Assembly (NCBI GenBank): GCA_018814045.1
Contig: JAHJAR010000077.1
Span: 1 to 47,459 of the forward strand
Origin: Planctomycetota bacterium
GTDB lineage: Bacteria > Planctomycetota > Phycisphaerae > UBA1845 > Fen-1342
Reading direction: 5' to 3'
Length of the DNA stretch: 47,459 nt
The notes beneath the pieces were generated by a model. The model saw only the letters and a program-made list of their open reading frames with translations, ran no database searches and was not told the DNA's origin. Below, piece after piece: positions 24,794-31,357 of this stretch (position 1 is its first letter; every line of letters starts with the position of its first letter). Made by a program: the position numbers and the translations under genes.

Positions 24794-26860
24794 ATGAACG
24801 CAACCACCCCGAAGCCCGAGGCATCCTCCGCGCTACGCCCGCTGGCATTCTGGCTCAGCGTGGCGGCGATCGGTGCGCTGGGGCTGGTGCTGCGGTTGGC
24901 GATCCTGGACGAGTTTCTGCGCAAGAACCCGATCGCCGAGCAGCCCTGGACGGATAGCCAGGTTTACTGGGAGCAGGCTGGTCGGATGGCGGCGGGCGAG
25001 TGGATCCAGCCGACGCCGTTCCTATCCGCGCCGCTCTATCCCTATCTGCTCGGGCTGGTGCGTGTCGGCGGGGGCGGCTTGCGGACGGTGTACGGCCTCC
25101 AGTTGGGCATGCACGTCCTGACGACAGCGCTGATCGCACTAGTAGCCAAGCGACGGTGTGGCACCACGGCCGGAGTTCTCGCTTGCGGGCTGTTCGCGGC
25201 CCTGACCGAGCCGGCCGTCTCCAGCACGCGCATCCTGGGCAACACCTTGCAGCTATTCCTGGTCACGTTGGTCTGGTGGCGCTGGGTGGCACTGGATGAA
25301 CGCCAGGCGCGGCGCTGGATAGATATCATCGCGGTGGGTGTCCTGATCGGAGTGCTGGCTCTGTCTTATCCGCCGGCGATGCTGCTAGTGCCGCTGTATG
25401 GGGCGTGGCTTTGGTGGGCAGGTGGACGGCACCGCGTGGCTGCCGGGCGGGCGGCCGTGGGCGTTGCCTGTGGCGTGGTGGCGATCATGCCGGCGACGCT
25501 GCACAACCTGTACGTGTCCGCCGAGTTCATCCCGATTACGGCCCACGCCGGGATCACGCTGCGCCAGGGCAACGGGCCGAAAGCCGAAGGTGTTTACACC
25601 TACGTGCGTGGCATCAGCCCCGATCGGCGGATCATGCACCAGGACGCGGCCCGCGCGTTCGCCGAAGCGCACGGCCGCGAAGGCACCTGGCGCGAGATCG
25701 ATGCGCATTTCCGAAATGAGGCATTCGCGCTGTGGCGTAGCCGGCCAGCGTTCTCCGCTGGGCTCGTCGTCCGGAAACTGCTTTGGTTCCTCACCGCCCG
25801 CCACTACGACGATATCGCCTCCGCGACGTTCGAGCGTCAATTCGGCATTGGGCAGCGGGCTTTGTTGGCGCCACTGGCCACACCCTGGCTGATGGGGGCC
25901 GCGCTGGCCGGGTTGCTCGCGGGGTGGCGCAGGCCGGGGCGGTCCGTCCCGGAGATACTGCTGGCAGCCTTGCCGCTATTGGTCGTACTGCTGTTCTTCT
26001 ACAGCCCGCGCTATCGGCTGCCGGCAATCCCGGTACTGTGTGGACTGGCAGCCTGGGCCATTGTGAACTGCCGCCGGTCGGGCCAAACGAGGTTCCTGAC
26101 CGTGGCTCTGATCGCGCTACCTGTGCCGCTGTATCTGCTGGGTTGGCAGATGGGTTTCGACAACCCGGATCGCCTGCGCCACAAGTATGCAGCGATACTG
26201 GCCACGGCGCAGACCCGCCTGGGTGACGTGCGGCTGGCCGCAGGAGATCTTCCCGCGGCCGAGCAGCGCTACCGGGCGGCGTTGCAGGCGTACCCCGATC
26301 AGGTACTGGCTCACCAGCGACTCGGTCTGCTGCACCTGAAGCGTGGTGAGTCGCGGGAAGCGCTAAGCGAGCTGCGCGCAGCGCTACGGCTGTATTCGCG
26401 GGATGCGCCGGAACACGGGCCGGCTCGGGCGGCGATCTATCGGCGTATGTACACCGCGTACGTGCAATTGGCGCAACCGGTTGAGGCGCTGTTTTCCCTG
26501 CGGCGCGCCGTCGAATTGCAGCCGAATGACGATCACGCCCGTCTGGCCCTGGCGTGGCTGCTGGCCACCAATGCCAACGACTCAGTACGCGACTCGGACG
26601 CGGCCCTGCGCTACGCCGAGGAGTTACAGCGCCGTGACGCCGGGCCGCGGGCCGACGTGCTGGATGTGTTGGCGTCTGCCTGCGCTGCGGCGGGGCGCTT
26701 CGACGAGGCGGTACTGCACGCGGCCTCGGCGGCGGAAGAGGCGCGGCGGACCGGCGCGACCGAATTAGCAACGCAGATCGAGCGGCGCGGCGCTTTGTAT
26801 CGCCAGCGACAGCCGTGCCGTGCAGAGCCACGCCAATTGCAGGACGTGGACCAGCCATGA
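24794..26860 (+). CDS. GT39-like polytopic glycosyltransferase with C-terminal TPR domain, paralog 3 of 4
   Basis: A 688-residue paralog. The ATG at 24794 is preferred; the frame is open to 24671, inside paralog 2, but by comparison the protein starts just before the first helix. Family blocks include KNPIAEQPWTDSQVYWEQAG, TPFLSAPLYPYLLGLVR, EPAVSSTRILGNTLQLFLV, AHAGITLRQGNGPKAEGVY, GTWREIDAHFRN, FERQFGIGQRALLAPL and FFYSPRYRLPAIPV. The tail has about four TPR-like units and ends ALYRQRQPCRAEPRQ. I see no separate promoter; the gap to paralog 2 is 25 bases and no strong ribosome site is visible. The likely role is as for paralog 1. Confidence 0.86.
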   Translation: MNATTPKPEASSALRPLAFWLSVAAIGALGLVLRLAILDEFLRKNPIAEQPWTDSQVYWEQAGRMAAGEWIQPTPFLSAPLYPYLLGLVRVGGGGLRTVYGLQLGMHVLTTALIALVAKRRCGTTAGVLACGLFAALTEPAVSSTRILGNTLQLFLVTLVWWRWVALDERQARRWIDIIAVGVLIGVLALSYPPAMLLVPLYGAWLWWAGGRHRVAAGRAAVGVACGVVAIMPATLHNLYVSAEFIPITAHAGITLRQGNGPKAEGVYTYVRGISPDRRIMHQDAARAFAEAHGREGTWREIDAHFRNEAFALWRSRPAFSAGLVVRKLLWFLTARHYDDIASATFERQFGIGQRALLAPLATPWLMGAALAGLLAGWRRPGRSVPEILLAALPLLVVLLFFYSPRYRLPAIPVLCGLAAWAIVNCRRSGQTRFLTVALIALPVPLYLLGWQMGFDNPDRLRHKYAAILATAQTRLGDVRLAAGDLPAAEQRYRAALQAYPDQVLAHQRLGLLHLKRGESREALSELRAALRLYSRDAPEHGPARAAIYRRMYTAYVQLAQPVEALFSLRRAVELQPNDDHARLALAWLLATNANDSVRDSDAALRYAEELQRRDAGPRADVLDVLASACAAAGRFDEAVLHAASAAEEARRTGATELATQIERRGALYRQRQPCRAEPRQLQDVDQP

Positions 26861-26878
26861 GCGGACTGCCGACCGCAG

Positions 26879-26906
26879 TTGACCACGCGCTGGCCGCTCA
26901 TACAAT
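26879..26906 (+). promoter_or_regulatory. Promoter of GT39-TPR paralog 4, short-leader mRNA predicted
   Basis: TTGACC (26879-26884), a 16-base spacer, then TACAAT (26901-26906). The expected start near 26913 leaves about eight bases before the ATG at 26921. The TTG of the -35 is also an in-frame codon, which is why the open frame seems to begin here. Confidence 0.62.
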
Positions 26907-26920
26907 CGGTGGCCAGGCGT

Positions 26921-29017
26921 ATGTCTCGCCACGCTGACACGCGGAAGAGGATGGCTCTGAAACGCCTTCAAAACGCTGCTCGCCCGTCCGGAGAATCGCA
27001 CAGGTTCTGGCTGACCCTGGCGGCAATCTGCCTGGTCGGGCTGGGGCTGCGTGTCGCCATCATCGCTGAATTCCTGCGTGAGAACCCGATCGCCGAACGC
27101 CCCTGGACCGACAGCGATACCTATTGGCAGATGGCGGGAGAGATGGCGGCCGGGCGGTGGGTCGGAGATACGCCGTTCCTGTCCGCACCGCTGTACCCTT
27201 ACTGCCTGGGCTTGCTACGCACACTCGGCGGTGGGCTGACCAGTGTGTATCTGGTGCAACTGCCCCTACACCTGGGGACGGCGGTCATCATCGCCAGCGC
27301 GGCGCGGCGGCGTTTCAGCCCCGCCACGGGCCTGGTGGCCGCGGGCCTGTTCCTGTGCCTGACCGATCCGGCGGTTTCCAGCACCCGCGTGCTGGCCAAC
27401 ACGGTGCAGTTGTTGCTGGTGGCACTGCTCTGGTGGCGCTGGGTCATCCTGATCGAGCACGAGGCGCGCCGTTGGCGCGACATTGGCGTGGTCGGCCTGT
27501 TGATCGGCGTGCTGGCCTTGAGCTATCCGCCGGCCATGCTGCTTCTGCCGGCGTATGGCGTGTGGCTGTGGTGGTTTGCCGGACACGGCTGGCCGGCAGT
27601 GCGCCGGGCCGCGGGCGGCGTTGGCCTCGCCGCCTTGGCGATCGCACCGGCGACGCTGCACAACGCCTGGATCGCCGGGGAGTTCATCCCGATCTCGGCC
27701 CACGGTGGGATCACGCTGCGCCAGGGCAACGCGGCCAAGTCGCGCGGAGTCTACACCCCCGTCGCGGGCATCAGCCCCAACCGCTCGCATATGCACGAGG
27801 ACGCCGCACGGGTGTACGCGCGTGTACACGGGCGCGCGGGTTCGTGGCGTGAGATCGACCAGTATTTTCGCCAGCAGGCGGTCGAGTTCTGGAAGCGTGA
27901 CCGCACGCGGGCGCTTAGGCTGTTCGCCACCAAGGCATACTGGTTCGTCACATCCTGCCACTACAACGACATGATGCCAGTCGTACTGGAGCGTAGGTAT
28001 GGTGTGGGCGCGCGGGCGGTACTGGCGCCGCTGTCGGTCGCCTGGCTAATGGGGGCGGCTTTGGTCGGGTTGATAATGGTGTTGCGCCGGCCGGTCCGTT
28101 CTGCTCCAGAGTGGCTGATCCTGGGACTACCATTCGTGGTTGTGGTGTTGTTTTTCTATAGTCCGCGCTACCGACTGCCGGTGGTCCCGGTCGTTTGTGG
28201 TCTGGCCGCCTGGGCACTTGTGAGTTGGCCGCGCTGCGGCACGTTGGCGAAATGCGGCGCGGTTCTGCTTATTGCGTTGCCGCTACCTCTGTACTTCCTG
28301 AATGTACACAACAAGTTCGACAATCCGGACGACATGCTCATGGTATACGTGCCATTGTTGTCGTCCTCTCACCAGCGGCTCGGTGATACACGCCTGGCCG
28401 CGGGCGATCTGAAAGAGGCGGAGCGCCGCTACCAGTTGGCGCTCGAGATTCTCCCGGGTAACCCCGTCGCCCACCGTCAGGTGGGGGCCCTGCGTCTACG
28501 GCAGGGCCGTCCGGCCGAGGCGCTGGGCGAGTTGTATCTGGCCATGCAGAACCATGGCCGCAGTACGCCCGAGCAGCGGCAATCCCTCGCCATCACCCAT
28601 CGGCTGCTATTCAACACCTACGTCGCGCTGCACCGCCCGCGCGAGGCGGTGAGCGCAGCGGAACAGGTGATCACGCTCGACCCGAATGATCCGGACCCAC
28701 ACCTGGCCCTGGCCTGGCTGCTGGCCACTGCCCCTGACGACGCGCTGCGGAATCCGGCCAGGGCGATTCAACAGGCCGAGTTGGCTCGCCATCTCGCGGG
28801 CGCCGGGCGCAGCGAGCCGGAGGATGTGCTGGCGGCGGCCTACGCTGCGGCCGGACGCTTTGACGACGCACTTGCGGCGGCGACGACAGCGTTGACGGTG
28901 GCCCGCAAGAGCGGCGACAACGAGTTGGCCGAGCAAATCGGCCAGCGTCTGGCTCTGTATCGGGACCGGCAGGTCTGCCGCGCGGCGCCGCGGCCCATGT
29001 CCATCCCGGCACCTTGA
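26921..29017 (+). CDS. GT39-like polytopic glycosyltransferase with C-terminal TPR domain, paralog 4 of 4
   Basis: A 698-residue paralog. The ATG at 26921 is chosen because the bases before it (CCAGGCGT, then ATGTCT) match those at the start of paralog 2, and a promoter lies just upstream. Family blocks are ENPIAERPWTDSDTYWQMAG, TPFLSAPLYPYCLGLLR, DPAVSSTRVLANTVQLLLV, AHGGITLRQGNAAKSRGVY, GSWREIDQYFRQ, VVLERRYGVGARAVLAPL and FFYSPRYRLPVVPV. The TPR tail ends ALYRDRQVCRAAPRP. It is the last gene of the array and converges on the LD-carboxypeptidase gene with a 28-base gap. The likely role is as for paralog 1. Confidence 0.86.
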   Translation: MSRHADTRKRMALKRLQNAARPSGESHRFWLTLAAICLVGLGLRVAIIAEFLRENPIAERPWTDSDTYWQMAGEMAAGRWVGDTPFLSAPLYPYCLGLLRTLGGGLTSVYLVQLPLHLGTAVIIASAARRRFSPATGLVAAGLFLCLTDPAVSSTRVLANTVQLLLVALLWWRWVILIEHEARRWRDIGVVGLLIGVLALSYPPAMLLLPAYGVWLWWFAGHGWPAVRRAAGGVGLAALAIAPATLHNAWIAGEFIPISAHGGITLRQGNAAKSRGVYTPVAGISPNRSHMHEDAARVYARVHGRAGSWREIDQYFRQQAVEFWKRDRTRALRLFATKAYWFVTSCHYNDMMPVVLERRYGVGARAVLAPLSVAWLMGAALVGLIMVLRRPVRSAPEWLILGLPFVVVVLFFYSPRYRLPVVPVVCGLAAWALVSWPRCGTLAKCGAVLLIALPLPLYFLNVHNKFDNPDDMLMVYVPLLSSSHQRLGDTRLAAGDLKEAERRYQLALEILPGNPVAHRQVGALRLRQGRPAEALGELYLAMQNHGRSTPEQRQSLAITHRLLFNTYVALHRPREAVSAAEQVITLDPNDPDPHLALAWLLATAPDDALRNPARAIQQAELARHLAGAGRSEPEDVLAAAYAAAGRFDDALAAATTALTVARKSGDNELAEQIGQRLALYRDRQVCRAAPRPMSIPAP

Positions 29018-29045
29018 CGCCGCTGCGACCCGGGTGGCAGCGTAC

Positions 29046-30056
29046 TCATCCGCGCCGGTGTATGCGCCCGGTGAAGGTCACTGTGCGCCCGCGCTGCGCG
29101 AGCGCGAGCGGCTGGTTGATCGGCAGCGGAGTCATCGGCCAGACGTGGCCGAATGAACGCGTCACCACGATCGGCAGGCGGCGGCTGCGCGGTAAGTGGT
29201 ACCTGAGGAGTTCTAGCACCTCGGACTGCGCGTCATCTGTGTCGCCATGAAAATCGCCGATGAGCACACCGGCGATCTTGTCGAACCAGCCGGCGACCTT
29301 CAGGGCTGCCAGGTGCCGGTCGACGCGGTATGGCGGCTCGTTGATGTCTTCCAGGGCCAGCCACCGGTTCGTTGGCCGCAGACGCCGGAACCATGAACCC
29401 GCCAGTACGGCGGCCAAGACGGACAGGCAGCCGCCAATAACGCGCACTCTCCCGGGTTCGACCACGCCGCTGACAAGCCGTCCCGAGATAGGGCTCAGAT
29501 CCAGGTAGCGCGTTGCCGGCGGCTGGCGATTGTCGAGCAGGGTGGGCAGGCTCTGCCAGAACTCGGCGAATGCCGCCAGTCCCGCGGATAGCGGGCGGAT
29601 CTTCCAGCCCAGGTAGTCCGGGCACAACCAGTACAAGCCGCGGCCACCGCGATAACCAGCGACGATGTTGACCAACGTGGTCAACTCGCTGAAACCCAGT
29701 ACCCACAGCGGCGTCTCGCGCTTAGTGAGGGCGGAGAAGTCGAGGTCCGGCAGCAGACGGGAGAGGTACGCACCCCCGCGCGCGGCCACGATCGCCAGCG
29801 TCTGCGGGTCATCGAGCGCGTTCTGCAAGTCGCGGACCCGAGCGGCGTCATCCCGGCGGCCACCACGCTGCTCGTTCTCTTCGGCCACGAGCAGCCGGGC
29901 CGCGCACGTCAGGCGCAGCGGCTGCGGCAGGTTCTGCCGGATGAATCCGAGGTACTCGGCGGTATCGGCGAACTTCAGATGCTTTAGGTCGTTGACGATC
30001 GGGCTGGCGTGCGCCATCAGGTGCACGCGGTCGGGCTGCCTGGAACGATCTTTCAC
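29046..30056 (-). CDS. LD-carboxypeptidase family protein (peptidase S66)
   Basis: A 336-residue S66 serine peptidase. Relatives cleave the L,D bond of murein tetrapeptides in peptidoglycan recycling, or act on microcin-type peptides. The nucleophile Ser123 lies in LGFSELTTL (family GYSDIT-like), the catalytic Glu236 in WLALEDINEPPYR, and the His304 in RSFGHVWPMTPLPI. The upstream ARGGAYLSRLLPDLDF also fits. I chose the GTG at 30056, with AGAGGAG seven bases upstream; the frame is open to 30218 inside the divergent dus gene. No signal peptide, so it is probably cytoplasmic. The N-terminus lacks the usual 'APSS' nucleotide-like loop and reads LMAHASPIVND instead. Confidence 0.85.
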   Translation of the reverse strand: MKDRSRQPDRVHLMAHASPIVNDLKHLKFADTAEYLGFIRQNLPQPLRLTCAARLLVAEENEQRGGRRDDAARVRDLQNALDDPQTLAIVAARGGAYLSRLLPDLDFSALTKRETPLWVLGFSELTTLVNIVAGYRGGRGLYWLCPDYLGWKIRPLSAGLAAFAEFWQSLPTLLDNRQPPATRYLDLSPISGRLVSGVVEPGRVRVIGGCLSVLAAVLAGSWFRRLRPTNRWLALEDINEPPYRVDRHLAALKVAGWFDKIAGVLIGDFHGDTDDAQSEVLELLRYHLPRSRRLPIVVTRSFGHVWPMTPLPINQPLALAQRGRTVTFTGRIHRRG

Positions 30057-30106
30057 GGCACGCTCCTCTCGTACGGGCGGCTGCGCAAAGCCGCACCGCC
30101 GCGGAG

Positions 30107-30112
30107 TATAAT
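30107..30112 (+). promoter_or_regulatory. -10 element predicting a leaderless dus mRNA
   Basis: A perfect TATAAT ends seven bases before the ATG at 30120, so transcription would begin at or next to the start codon. No good -35 is visible, and there is no ribosome binding site. Confidence 0.45.
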
Positions 30113-30119
30113 CACTGGG

Positions 30120-31169
30120 ATGCTCAGTATCGGTTCTGTACAGCTTGACGTGCCGATCGTCCAGGCCGCGCTGGCGGGCTACAGCGACGCGGCAATGCGG
30201 CTGATCGCCCGCCGCCACGGGGCTCCCTACGCGCTGACCGAAGTTCTGCTCGACAAACTGATCGTCGAACCGGGCAAGATCCGCCGGCGCGCGTTAGCGT
30301 TCGCCGAAGAGGATCGCCCCCTGGGCGGTCAACTGATGGGCAGCGCACCGCAGCAGTTTGCCGAGGCGGCGGTACAGATGGTCGCCAGCGGTTTCGATGT
30401 CGTCGATCTCAATTTTGCCTGCCCGGTCCGCAAGGTCCTGGGCCGTTGCCGCGGGGGGTACTTGTTGTCCGACCCGCCCCCCGCGATTGACATTCTGCGG
30501 CGCGTGCGCGGCGCGCTGCCGCCGGACTTCCCGGTCACGCTCAAGATGCGCCGCGGGATGGACGATTCGGCCGCGAGCGTGCGGCACTTCTTCCGGATTA
30601 TCGATGCTGCCTTCGAACTGGGGTTGGCGGCCGTGACTGTCCACGGGCGGACGGTGCGGCAGCGTTACATCGGACCGTCCGACTGGTCATTCCTGCGGCG
30701 GGTGAAGCAGCACGTGGGCGACCGGATCATCTTGGGAAGCGGCGATCTGTTCAGCGCGGAAGACGTCGTGCGAATGCTGGCGGAAACCGGCGTTGACGGT
30801 GTCACGCTGGCCCGCGGCTGCATCGGTAACCCGTGGATCTTCCGCGACGCGCGCGCCCTGCTCACCGGACAGCCACTCCCCGCTCCGCCGACCGTCGCCG
30901 AACAAGGCCGCGTGATTCGGACGCATTACGAACTCTCCGTCGCGGCGCACGGCGAGAACCGGGCGCCGCGCCTGATGCGCAAGTTCGGCATCAAGTACAG
31001 CGAACTGCACCCCTACTCTGGGCGAGTGCGCGAGGCCTTTGTCGCCAGCCGGGATCGCAATGACTGGCTGCGAGTGTTGGCTGAGTGGTACGACCCGCAG
31101 CGGGACTGGCCGCCGCCCCGCCGCAAGACTGCTCCTGGTGACTTGGTGGCCGCCGGAGCGAAGGAGTAG
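30120..31169 (+). CDS. tRNA-dihydrouridine synthase family protein
   Basis: A 349-residue FMN-dependent TIM-barrel enzyme that reduces uridines in tRNA. Signatures are VPIVQAALAGYSDAAMR (first strand, FMN site), GQLMG, DLNFACPVRKV with the catalytic Cys101, LKMRRGMDD, AVTVHGRTVRQRYIGPSDW with the catalytic HGR, and LGSGDLFSAED and LARGCIGNPWIF (phosphate binding). The C-terminal helical RNA-binding domain is present. The opening PVVLAPMAGVTD of most Dus proteins is altered (AALAGYSDAA). Which Dus group it belongs to cannot be decided by eye. The start is the ATG at 30120, just downstream of a TATAAT. The stop is TAG and overlaps a repeat element. Confidence 0.92.
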   Translation: MLSIGSVQLDVPIVQAALAGYSDAAMRLIARRHGAPYALTEVLLDKLIVEPGKIRRRALAFAEEDRPLGGQLMGSAPQQFAEAAVQMVASGFDVVDLNFACPVRKVLGRCRGGYLLSDPPPAIDILRRVRGALPPDFPVTLKMRRGMDDSAASVRHFFRIIDAAFELGLAAVTVHGRTVRQRYIGPSDWSFLRRVKQHVGDRIILGSGDLFSAEDVVRMLAETGVDGVTLARGCIGNPWIFRDARALLTGQPLPAPPTVAEQGRVIRTHYELSVAAHGENRAPRLMRKFGIKYSELHPYSGRVREAFVASRDRNDWLRVLAEWYDPQRDWPPPRRKTAPGDLVAAGAKE

Positions 31170-31289
31170 GACCTATCCCAGGACCGTCCAGAGGTGGGCA
31201 GCAGAACCGAGCCGCGCGCGTGAACAAGCGGTTTTTCGGCAACCGCTCCCTTACTGTCGCGGCTCGGAGAGAGTCTTGGGATAGGTTCC
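31170..31289. repeat. Palindromic repeat element, subfamily B, intact (copy 6)
   Basis: The left end GACCTATCCCAGGACCGTCC (sharing its first G with the TAG stop of dus) and the right end GAGTCTTGGGATAGGTTCC form the terminal inverted repeat. The core lies at 31206-31268, with AACCGAGCCGCGCGCG at one side and CGCGGCTCGG at the other. It is the best preserved subfamily B copy and lies between convergent genes. Confidence 0.88.
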
Positions 31290-31357
31290 AGTATCGCGAC
31301 CGAGCCGGGCCGACTCGGCTCACGATATGGGCAGTGCGCGTGTCGGGCAGGACGGCC

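Noticed and set aside
20466..29017. Assembly duplication as the cause of the four GT39-TPR genes
   Set aside because: The copies differ throughout in protein and intergenic sequence, have different lengths and their own promoters, so they are true paralogs rather than a repeated assembly segment.
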